DNA of 7,517 nt. It comes from Firmicutes bacterium UBA7709 (GTDB taxonomy: Bacteria > Bacillota_A > Clostridia > Peptostreptococcales > Anaerovoracaceae). The translations under genes were made by a program, and so were the position numbers. The DNA is taken from positions 11,671 to 19,187 of the forward strand of contig DLFX01000132.1 of NCBI GenBank assembly GCA_002482405.1. The letters are read 5' to 3'. A model generated the notes under the pieces. The model ran no database searches. It worked only from the letters and a program-made list of their open reading frames with translations, and was not told the origin of the DNA. Below are positions 1-5,377 of this stretch, piece by piece. Position 1 is the first letter of the stretch. Every line of letters begins with the position of its first letter.

Positions 1-1390
1 TCTGGCTCTGGTCTATATGCCCGTCCGAACCTATGGCGCTTGCGGGAAACAGGTCATTGAATATCGTAGGTATCTTCTCGTAGATCGGAACGGTCAGCTG
101 GAAAACCGGGCGGTTTGAGTCAGAGGTGCTTGTATCGCTTGTCCCATTTTTCTGATTGCTATTACTCGTAATGACAGGCATCACGAAGTGTGTATCATTG
201 CGCACCGTATAAACATCGGTCCCCAGTTTTTCACCGGCCGTCCGGGAGTCGTTCAACGCCGCAATGGCGTCATTGCTTAGCTGGACCCCGTTATAGCTCA
301 TGGGATCGTTCGGGTCGCTGCCTGGGAAAAGCTTAGAACCCCATTTTGTCTGGGCATCCTTCGTAATGCGGACGATGGAATATCCTATAGGCGTCTTTCC
401 TGGAAGCTGCATGTCAGGTATAATACCGTTGGGATTCGTTTCGCCGGGCACCTCGTGAAACCATAGGCCGTTGGTGTTCTGGAAGCCATAATCGGTACCG
501 TCCGTCGTCTGAGCTCCGTCCTCGCTTGTCAGCATATAGGATCTGCATGGAAACCCGTTGCCTCGCCCCGATATGTAGTCCAGCAAGAGTACCGCCTTGG
601 TTGACCTGACGGCGGCGTCCCTCGCCTTTTCTATCTCCGCCTTCTGGCTTGCAGTGGGATTCGCACCGTAATCATCCCGCAGCGTCCTGTAATGGAATAT
701 TTCACCTATGGCGTTCATCGCAGTCCAAAGTCCGTCATTGTCAGTGGTCGCGGGGTATCCCACGAAGGAACCGGTGTCTGAGCTGTAATCCGCATATGAT
801 TTAGCGGAATCGCTGAATGTAAAGGCTGACTCCGCAACCATACCTCGCCGGTCATTGACGGAGGATACGATATCTTCATATACCTTTGCCTTTTCCTGCA
901 TCGTTTTCACCGGCATGGAAATGTGAGTAACTCCGCTTTCGGTTTTAACCCATACTCCGCCCGCACCGTCGCCGGCGACCCCCGTGACGTAATCATCCCC
1001 TCCGTAGAGGTAACGCGGTCCGGCGAAATACTGTACGATATCCCTGGAATCAGCCTCCTTGAAATTTACGCGCTGAAGGCCGTTCTCAGTCCCGATCCAA
1101 TATGTTCCGTCTCCATCCTTTACCGCGCAGGTCACATCTCCAGTGGCTTCCCCGGGCAGAAAGTCAAGAGCGGAGGCTTCGGTTGTCCATTCAATATCAT
1201 TGGGAATGCTGGCATCCCCTGTCTTGTAATACGCCATTTCCTTGGTCCCGACCGCCTGAAGCTGCACGGCTGTATAGGTGGCTCCCTGTGGTTTGCCGCT
1301 CGCTGCAAAAGCCGGGGAAGGCGCTGTCAGTACGATCGCCGCAGTCAGTACTGCCGTGAGCAGTCTGAAGCTTTTATGATGTTTAAACAC
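1..1390 (-). CDS. Secreted protein with propeller-like repeats and a helical domain (partial, C-terminus outside window)
   Basis: An open frame runs from a GTG start at 1390 to the left edge, giving at least 463 residues with no stop. GTG is chosen because GGGAGG lies 7 nt upstream and a signal peptide follows at once: basic MFKHHKSFR, a hydrophobic stretch at about 10-23, then APSPAFAAS, with likely cleavage near residue 30. Residues about 84-160 hold two beta-propeller-like motifs of the two-component-regulator-propeller type: DGDGTYWIGTENGLQRV at 92-108 and GGVWVKTESGVTHI near 144-157. Residues from about 185 contain NDGLWTAMNAIGEIFHY and then GFPCRSY. This resembles an alpha-helical toroid-type segment that accompanies propeller motifs in some large secreted proteins; that comparison is from memory and uncertain. 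The gene lies 16 nt downstream of the SLH gene and is surely co-transcribed with it. The two share closely similar propeller motifs, so they may work together at the cell surface. Substrate and activity cannot be told from the sequence. Confidence 0.88.
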   Translation of the reverse strand, partial: MFKHHKSFRLLTAVLTAAIVLTAPSPAFAASGKPQGATYTAVQLQAVGTKEMAYYKTGDASIPNDIEWTTEASALDFLPGEATGDVTCAVKDGDGTYWIGTENGLQRVNFKEADSRDIVQYFAGPRYLYGGDDYVTGVAGDGAGGVWVKTESGVTHISMPVKTMQEKAKVYEDIVSSVNDRRGMVAESAFTFSDSAKSYADYSSDTGSFVGYPATTDNDGLWTAMNAIGEIFHYRTLRDDYGANPTASQKAEIEKARDAAVRSTKAVLLLDYISGRGNGFPCRSYMLTSEDGAQTTDGTDYGFQNTNGLWFHEVPGETNPNGIIPDMQLPGKTPIGYSIVRITKDAQTKWGSKLFPGSDPNDPMSYNGVQLSNDAIAALNDSRTAGEKLGTDVYTVRNDTHFVMPVITSNSNQKNGTSDTSTSDSNRPVFQLTVPIYEKIPTIFNDLFPASAIGSDGHIDQSQ

Positions 1391-1397
1391 TTTCAAT

Positions 1398-1403
1398 CCT
1401 CCC
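1398..1403 (-). promoter_or_regulatory. Shine-Dalgarno GGGAGG for the GTG-start gene
   Basis: On the minus strand GGGAGG is followed by 7 nt (ATTGAAA) and then GTG at 1390-1388. It decides the non-ATG start of the propeller protein and lies in the 16-nt gap after the TAA of the SLH gene, which implies a shared transcript. Confidence 0.85.
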
Positions 1404-1406
1404 TTG

Positions 1407-2969
1407 TTATCGTTTGATGTGGGATACCCCTGTTTCCGTTATTGCATACACTCCGGTACCGCCGTCGGAAATCAGAAGAAGCACTTTGTCGTCATTGAGA
1501 TCTTTGCTTGCCAGATTGTAGTCCGTTTTGGAACTGTCAGCCAGCTTTATCTTTGTAACGCCCGTATCCGTACCGATCCAGAGATTGCTCCTGCCGCTGT
1601 CGAGGACCGAGGTGTTGACCTCTCTCAGCGCCGGGAAAAGCGACGGGTGTACGGTGAAGTCCTTGTTTACAAAGGTTATGGCATTGGTAAAATCAGGAAC
1701 ATAGGTATCTGTGTTAGCGATACCCGGCGTATAGGTAGGATCCTGCAGGAACGTGATATATTGCTTTACAAGGCTCTCCGCACCTGTATCGGCGAAGGTA
1801 TTCAAAACGTCGTCATAGGTATAAAGATCTGTCTCATATGATTCCGGCGATGTATGCCCGCCGTGGTTGCTATGACCGCCGCTCCCTGCCGTTTCAGCCG
1901 GCGTCTGTTCGCCGGGGTTCTTCGTAACGGTCTTTCCCGCTATAATGGCGCTGTCGGCGTTCAAGATCACTTTAGCAGGCGACGGTTCGATATTTACACC
2001 ATTTGCGTTGATCGTCGCACTTGCGATGGAGCCTTGTCCTGTCACGTTCACCTTTGCTCCCGCGATGAGATTCTGCAAACTGGAACCCGCATCGAGGTTT
2101 ACGACGCTTCCGGCGGCTCCGCTGCCGACAGAGAGAGTGTTTATCCTGCTGCCTTCAACGCTGACGGAGCTTTTACCGATAACAAATACCGTACCTGTGA
2201 TATTGGAATTTCTAAGGGTGACGCTTCCTTGCCCCGCTCCGCAGGTTATGTATAAATCACCGGATATGTTCAGATTGGAAAGCGTCACTCCCGAGGTGTT
2301 CACGATCACGTTTCTGCCGTTGATATCAGAATATGTGCCAGGCGCCGCAATCAACTGCCCCATAATGTTGTTGATCATTTTTATGACCTCGGCGCGTGTC
2401 GCGTTTTTCTTGGGCATAAACGCTCCGCTCTCATCTCCGGAGATATAGCCCGCATCCCTCATGGCGTAGGCCGCCTGTCTGGCCCATGAAGACAGCTGTC
2501 CGTCGTCCGGAAACGCGCCGCCTGAGGTTTTCGCTTCATTCACATAAAAGGCACGGCTCAATATGGATGCCGCTTCTTCTCTCGTGATTGGCGCCAACGG
2601 AGCCATTTTTCCGCTTCCGATTCCGCTGGTTATCCCGGCTGCATAGGCTTTTGAGATATCAGCCGCATACCATGCATCTCCTGGAACGTCGGTGAAAACC
2701 GCATTGCTCAGCTCCGTGAAATTGAATACCCTGTTTACAAAAGCCATAAATTCAGCTCTTGTAAGGTTGTCATTGGGATGAATAAGGCCGCTCTGATCAC
2801 CTTTCAAAAGTCCCAAATCCCTCCACGTCTGGATTTCATTTGCCGCCCAGGACGGAATGGTTTCCGTGGAAGCTGCAAAGGCCGGCTCCACCTGCACAAG
2901 TGGGAGGGCCATCGTTATCGCTGTCAAAATGATGAGCTTGAGCAGCCTTGGCCTGAGTTTGTGATACAT
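1407..2969 (-). CDS. SLH-domain surface protein with beta-solenoid-like middle and propeller-like C-terminus
   Basis: This 520-aa secreted protein is probably anchored to cell-wall polymer through S-layer-homology domains. Residues 1-33 form a signal peptide (basic start, hydrophobic core LIILTAITMALPLV, cleavage near AFAAS). Three SLH domains follow at about 37-82, 91-140 and 152-203, each with the conserved pattern ending in TRAE or TREEA (LTRAEFMAFVNR, ITREEAASILSR, ATRAEVIKMIN). Residues about 211-350 are rich in V, N, S and G with short periodic strands (LSNLNISGDLYI, TLRNSNITGTVFVIG), suggesting a beta-solenoid. A Gly/His/Ser linker at 351-377 leads to a C-terminal domain with propeller motifs LWIGTDTGVTKI (463-474) and GVYAITETGVSHI (506-518), closely like those of the downstream gene. 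ATG at 2969 is supported by AGGAGG 8 nt upstream. An IS110 element is inserted exactly at that SD, so the original upstream sequence is now about 1.6 kb away. Confidence 0.93.
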   Translation of the reverse strand: MYHKLRPRLLKLIILTAITMALPLVQVEPAFAASTETIPSWAANEIQTWRDLGLLKGDQSGLIHPNDNLTRAEFMAFVNRVFNFTELSNAVFTDVPGDAWYAADISKAYAAGITSGIGSGKMAPLAPITREEAASILSRAFYVNEAKTSGGAFPDDGQLSSWARQAAYAMRDAGYISGDESGAFMPKKNATRAEVIKMINNIMGQLIAAPGTYSDINGRNVIVNTSGVTLSNLNISGDLYITCGAGQGSVTLRNSNITGTVFVIGKSSVSVEGSRINTLSVGSGAAGSVVNLDAGSSLQNLIAGAKVNVTGQGSIASATINANGVNIEPSPAKVILNADSAIIAGKTVTKNPGEQTPAETAGSGGHSNHGGHTSPESYETDLYTYDDVLNTFADTGAESLVKQYITFLQDPTYTPGIANTDTYVPDFTNAITFVNKDFTVHPSLFPALREVNTSVLDSGRSNLWIGTDTGVTKIKLADSSKTDYNLASKDLNDDKVLLLISDGGTGVYAITETGVSHIKR

Positions 2970-2977
2970 CTTTTTTT

Positions 2978-2983
2978 CCTCCT
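2978..2983 (-). promoter_or_regulatory. Shine-Dalgarno AGGAGG of the SLH gene, rebuilt at the IS left junction
   Basis: Minus strand AGGAGG sits 8 nt before the ATG of the SLH gene. Its first two bases (AG) are the CT core dinucleotide at the left junction of the IS110 element, so the element ends inside this SD. The reconstructed uninterrupted site reads ATTAAAGGAGGAAAA. Insertion replaces the sequence upstream of the core with element sequence (GTAAC) but keeps AGGAGG intact. Confidence 0.85.
2982..2983 (+). other. Left core dinucleotide CT (LT-core-RD junction)
   Basis: To the left is target TTTTTCCTC, matched by TCCTCC in the target loop including the core C. To the right is GTTAC, the start of the element, which with the core (CTGTT) is complementary to AACAG in the donor loop. 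This assigns the left boundary. Confidence 0.78.
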
Positions 2984-2985
2984 GT

Positions 2986-2991
2986 TACTAT
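2986..2991 (+). promoter_or_regulatory. -10 half (TACTAT) of the predicted circle-junction promoter
   Basis: TACTAT keeps four of six consensus -10 bases, including the most conserved TA...AT positions. In the integrated element no -35 lies at the right distance to its left. If the ends are joined through one CT core, TTGACT at 4585-4590 would be exactly 17 nt upstream (13 nt of right end, CT, then GT). Transcription would then start near 2998 and run into the bridge RNA. TATAAA at 2989-2994 is an alternative, but its spacing would be 20 nt. Confidence 0.6.
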
Positions 2992-3071
2992 AAATTTATG
3001 GTGATGGACACGACATCCAGCCGTGTCTGTTTCCAACTTGTTGCCTAAGCTGTTAGAATGAAAGAGCAATG

Positions 3072-3125
3072 GGTCTGACGGAATCCTCCAAGGACTACAC
3101 ACGTCCGTATTAAAGTCAGTCAGCC
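3072..3125 (+). other. Target-binding loop of the bridge RNA
   Basis: The outer stem is CTGAC (3075-3079) with GTCAG (3119-3123), extended by GG (3072-3073) with CC (3124-3125) around a bulged T3074. The inner stem is GGAC (3092-3095) with GTCC (3103-3106), closed by a 7-nt loop. The left internal strand holds TCCTCC (3084-3089), identical to 2977-2982, the left target plus core C. The right internal strand holds ATTAAAG (3109-3115), the exact reverse complement of CTTTAAT at 4604-4610, the core plus right target. Three nucleotides (TCA) separate that guide from the closing stem. Confidence 0.83.
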
Positions 3126-3144
3126 ATCCTTTCATTCGCAGCGT

Positions 3145-3209
3145 TCGATTTATGCAGGTAGAACTGCCAGCCTTCCGGTGCGTTCGTGTCATCAAACAGA
3201 TAGAATCGG
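3145..3209 (+). other. Donor-binding loop of the bridge RNA
   Basis: The outer stem is TCGATTT (3145-3151) with GAATCGG (3203-3209), seven pairs including a G-U at each end. An inner stem GAAC (3161-3164) with GTTC (3182-3185) is possible. The left internal strand holds TGCAGG (3153-3158), identical to 4598-4603 just inside the right core; the next base, U3159, could wobble with the G opposite core C. The right internal strand holds AACAG (3195-3199), the reverse complement of CTGTT (2982-2986), core plus left end. Three nucleotides (ATA) separate this guide from the closing stem, the same geometry as in the target loop. Confidence 0.78.
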
Positions 3210-3264
3210 CAATGGGAAAACGGTGGCTCGCCAATTGCGAAATCTATGATCAAGGAGAAAACTT

Positions 3265-4476
3265 ATGAACGCAGCAGGAATCGATGTATCCAAGGGAAAG
3301 AGCATGATTGCCGTCGCCCGCCCCTTTGGAGAAGTAGCAGTCAAACCCTACGAAGTACGCCATACCGCCAGCGAACTCAGGAAGCTGGCACGCACCCTGA
3401 AAAGCCTGGACGGTGAGACGCGGGTCATTCTCGAGCACACCGGTCGGTATTATGAACCCGTCGCGCAGATGCTCCATGATGCCGGAATCTTTGTCAGTGC
3501 GGTCAATCCGCTTCTGATTAAGGAGTACGGCAACAATTCTCTCCGCAGGGTTAAGACCGATAAGGCGGACTCCCTGAAAATTGCCCGTTACGGTCTTGAC
3601 AATTGGGCTGAATTGAGAGAACATACTCCCATGGACACCATTCGCTATCAGTTAAAAAACCTGAACCGGCAGTACAGTCTATATACCAGGAACAAGACGG
3701 CCCTGAAAAACAATCTCATTGCCCTTCTGGACCAGACCTATCCCGGTGTGAATGCTCTCTTTGACAGCCCTGTCCGTGAGGACGGCAGCCAGAAGTGGGT
3801 GGACTTTGCCGCGTCTTTCTGGCATGTGGACTGTGTAAGAAACCGAACCGAAACGGCCTTTGCCGAGCGTTACCGCAAGTGGTGTAAACGCCACGGGTAC
3901 AATTTCCGCACGGTCAAAGCCTCCGGAATCCATTCAGAATCCAAAGAGCTGATTGCTATGCTTCCGAAAGATCAGACTGCACGCTTACTGGTTCAGGAGG
4001 CCATTGCTCAGCTCAATTCCGTTTCCAGAACCGTTGAAGTCTTGCGCTCTGAGATGCACCGTCTTGCAGAGCAGCTGCCTGAGTACCCTGTCGTGATGAA
4101 GCTGTACGGCGTCGGCGGATCCATCGGTCCCCAGCTCATGGCCGAGATCGGTGATGTACGCCGTTTCGCCCACAAAGGCGCACTTACCGCGTTTGCCGGT
4201 GTCGATCCAATGCCGAACCAGTCCGGTGACCACGAGGCAAAGAGCACTTCCTCTTCCAAACGAGGTTCGCCCGATTTAAGAAAAACACTCTTTATTCTCA
4301 TGACCATACTCCTTCAGAAAGCGCCCCCTGACGATCCTGTCTTTCAGTTCCTTGATAAGAAACGCTCTGAGGGCAAACCGTATTACGTCTACATGACTGC
4401 GGGCTGCAACAAATTTCTTCGCATCTACTATGGACGTGTCCGGGAGTATCTGAATTTCCTGGATTCGGCAGAATAG
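3265..4476 (+). CDS. IS110-family transposase (bridge-RNA-guided DEDD/serine recombinase)
   Basis: This 403-aa protein is a typical full-length or slightly long IS110 transposase. The N-terminal RuvC-like domain (about 1-150) starts with GIDVSK and shows the DEDD acidic set: D7, E57 (VILEHTG), D99 and D102 (KTDKAD). A helical middle (about 125-275) is followed by the C-terminal Transposase_20-type domain. That domain has the helix-hairpin-like YGVGGSIGPQLMAEIGDVRRF at about 281-301, AFAGVDPMPNQSG (309-321), and the conserved SKRGSPDLRK (331-340), in which S331 is the likely nucleophile. The family excises a circle and reinserts it using a bridge RNA, without a hydrolytic DDE mechanism. ATG at 3265 is preceded by AAGGAG with 7-nt spacing. 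The frame is unbroken and every expected catalytic residue is present, so the enzyme is probably functional. Confidence 0.97.
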   Translation: MNAAGIDVSKGKSMIAVARPFGEVAVKPYEVRHTASELRKLARTLKSLDGETRVILEHTGRYYEPVAQMLHDAGIFVSAVNPLLIKEYGNNSLRRVKTDKADSLKIARYGLDNWAELREHTPMDTIRYQLKNLNRQYSLYTRNKTALKNNLIALLDQTYPGVNALFDSPVREDGSQKWVDFAASFWHVDCVRNRTETAFAERYRKWCKRHGYNFRTVKASGIHSESKELIAMLPKDQTARLLVQEAIAQLNSVSRTVEVLRSEMHRLAEQLPEYPVVMKLYGVGGSIGPQLMAEIGDVRRFAHKGALTAFAGVDPMPNQSGDHEAKSTSSSKRGSPDLRKTLFILMTILLQKAPPDDPVFQFLDKKRSEGKPYYVYMTAGCNKFLRIYYGRVREYLNFLDSAE

Positions 4477-4549
4477 CTTTCTGATATCTGTCTCTGAAGC
4501 TGGCGTAACATCTCAAATACGGCGGCTTATTTGTGGTGCTCTTTTTTCT

Positions 4550-4604
4550 GCCTGCATATTTTTTCTGAATTTCTTATTTTTCTATTGACTTTTTATTTGC
4601 AGGC
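4550..4604 (+). repeat. Inverted repeat GCCTGCA/TGCAGGC in the IS right end
   Basis: GCCTGCA at 4550-4556 is an exact inverted copy of TGCAGGC at 4598-4604, with 41 nt between them that is strikingly T-rich on the plus strand. The right arm is precisely the donor half-site recognised by the donor loop (TGCAGG) plus core C. The repeat could form a hairpin at the element end or be a recombinase-binding or regulatory site; the sequence does not decide. The 127-nt stretch from the transposase stop to the right core holds no gene. Confidence 0.7.
4585..4590 (+). promoter_or_regulatory. -35 half (TTGACT) of the predicted circle-junction promoter
   Basis: TTGACT matches five of six -35 consensus bases and points outward through the right end. 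In the integrated copy no good -10 follows at 16-18 nt. In the excised circle, TACTAT of the left end would lie 17 nt downstream. Promoters rebuilt at the circle junction are known for IS110-family elements. Confidence 0.65.
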
Positions 4605-4605
4605 T
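4604..4605 (+). other. Right core dinucleotide CT (LD-core-RT junction)
   Basis: To the left is TTTGCAGG, the end of the element, matched by TGCAGG in the donor loop. To the right is TTAAT of the host, which with the core is fully complementary to ATTAAAG in the target loop. This seven-base match is the best single support for the right boundary. Confidence 0.8.
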
Positions 4606-4633
4606 TTAATCTATTGAATTTGGGTTTGACACA

Positions 4634-5353
4634 CTATACTCCGCAATATTGCGCAAATAATTTTTTATTCCATTCATCACCTTCTTCAATGTTTGAACTC
4701 TTAAATACAGGGGGAACCCTGTCATTTTCGCGGTATTTTTCAGCCAGCAGGATCGAGATGGCCTGGGCGACAAAAGCTCCTATGATCGTGGAGGTGGCCC
4801 CCATGGGGGTCTCCAGTCCCGGCACCGAAAACGCCGCGTCGCCTGGAGCTGTGCAGCTGTCGATCACGATATCTGCGTACTCATGGAGATATTTTCCGCT
4901 GCTGTGCCTGGATTTTTCTCCGCTGGGACGGTGCGGACTCGTAAATGCTATCACCTTTGTTCCCGATTCCCTGGCGAGCCTGGCAAGCTCGACAGTCATG
5001 CCGTTTCTCCCTGAATTTGAGGCTATGATCAAAACGTCTTCCGGACTGATTTTATAAAGCCTCATAATCACTCCGGCGTACTGTTCTATCCGCTCGACCT
5101 CGGTGCTTTTCAGCGGATGCTCGTGGAGCAGAAATTCGCTTGGCAGGATGGGAGTCATCTGGGCAAAGCCGCCTGCTCTCGTGTAAAACTCCTCGGCAAA
5201 CATATGGGAATGCCCCGTTCCCGTAACAAGGAATCTGCCTCCGTTTTGCAGCGCCGCGAAGATCAAGTCCACGGCGCTCTCCAGATTGGCGGACTGGGTT
5301 TTGTATACCTCTTCAATATTTCTGACCACATGCTCGTAATATCTGTCCAACAT
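4634..5353 (-). CDS. SIS-domain phosphosugar-binding protein (COG4821/UPF0309-like)
   Basis: This cytoplasmic protein of 239 aa has the usual length for single-SIS-domain proteins of this group. After an N-terminal helix (1-36), the SIS fold is seen as GGRFLVTGTGHSHMFAEEF (about 38-56), then DVLIIASNSGRNGMTVELA (106-124) with the typical Ser-Asn-Ser-Gly phosphosugar loop, then GTKVIAFTSP (131-140). A conserved-looking ETPMGATSTIIGAF (181-194) follows. SIS proteins bind or isomerise phosphorylated sugars; here the partner is probably an amino-sugar phosphate, judging only from the MupG-like gene and the nucleotidyltransferase upstream. ATG at 5353 has a GGGGTGAG motif a few nt upstream, a modest SD. 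It lies 24 nt after the nucleotidyltransferase stop. The exact reaction (isomerase, etherase or sensor) is unknown. Confidence 0.88.
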   Translation of the reverse strand: MLDRYYEHVVRNIEEVYKTQSANLESAVDLIFAALQNGGRFLVTGTGHSHMFAEEFYTRAGGFAQMTPILPSEFLLHEHPLKSTEVERIEQYAGVIMRLYKISPEDVLIIASNSGRNGMTVELARLARESGTKVIAFTSPHRPSGEKSRHSSGKYLHEYADIVIDSCTAPGDAAFSVPGLETPMGATSTIIGAFVAQAISILLAEKYRENDRVPPVFKSSNIEEGDEWNKKLFAQYCGV

Positions 5354-5377
5354 ATTCTCACCCCGCTTTATTTAAAA

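Larger units (their letters stand above)
2998..3240 (+). ncRNA. Putative IS110 bridge RNA (target- and donor-binding loops)
   Basis: IS110 recombinases use a structured RNA from their non-coding end to pair with target and donor DNA. The region upstream of this transposase folds in the expected order. First is a 5' hairpin, GACACG (3007-3012) pairing with CGTGTC (3022-3027) around a 9-nt loop. Next is a small CTAA/TTAG hairpin (3045-3056). Then come a target-type internal loop (3072-3125) and a donor-type internal loop (3145-3209). Guides in both loops match the four expected DNA half-sites. The order 5' stem-loop, target loop, donor loop is that of the characterised IS621 bridge RNA. The 5' end is inferred from the junction promoter and the 3' end is not defined; it probably lies between the donor loop and the transposase SD at 3252. 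Confidence 0.83.
2982..4605 (+). mobile_element. IS110-family insertion sequence (IS110-group layout), about 1.62 kb, complete
   Basis: The element consists of a non-coding left end of about 280 nt, one DEDD/Ser transposase gene and a 127-nt non-coding right end. Like the family, it lacks classical terminal inverted repeats and a long target duplication. Ends were set by matches between the putative bridge RNA and the flanks. A CT core occurs at both junctions (2982-2983 and 4604-4605). The target guides match TCCTC-C on the left and CTTTAAT on the right; the donor guides match TGCAGG just inside the right end and CTGTT at the left end. The long non-coding region precedes the transposase, as in the IS110 group rather than the IS1111 group. 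It is inserted opposite to the host operon, between the SIS and SLH genes. The transposase frame is intact, so the copy looks recent or active. The family call is near certain; the exact ends are an inference from guide pairing. Confidence 0.9.

Noticed and set aside
1391..1406. SLH protein and propeller protein as one gene broken by a frameshift
   Set aside because: Each has its own signal peptide, and the second has its own SD and start after a clean stop of the first, so they are two genes.
2987..2998. Outward promoter for the SLH gene in the IS left end (TATAGT or TAAATT on the minus strand)
   Set aside because: The implied transcription start would fall in or right next to the SD, and there is no credible -35 at 16-18 nt. 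Not supported, though read-through from within the element is possible.
2836..3234. Minus-strand open frame of 132 aa covering the region upstream of the transposase
   Set aside because: It overlaps the SLH signal-peptide region and the structured bridge RNA, has no SD-supported start and an amino-acid makeup unlike a protein. The region is explained better as RNA.
3184..3624. Minus-strand and alternative-frame ORFs within the transposase, nucleotidyltransferase and surface-protein genes
   Set aside because: They are shadow frames of well-supported genes, with no SD or recognisable domain.
4520..4600. Rho-independent terminator after the transposase, suggested by T-runs
   Set aside because: The T-runs are not preceded by a compact GC-rich stem; the only inverted repeat has a 41-nt interior and its right arm is the recombination half-site.
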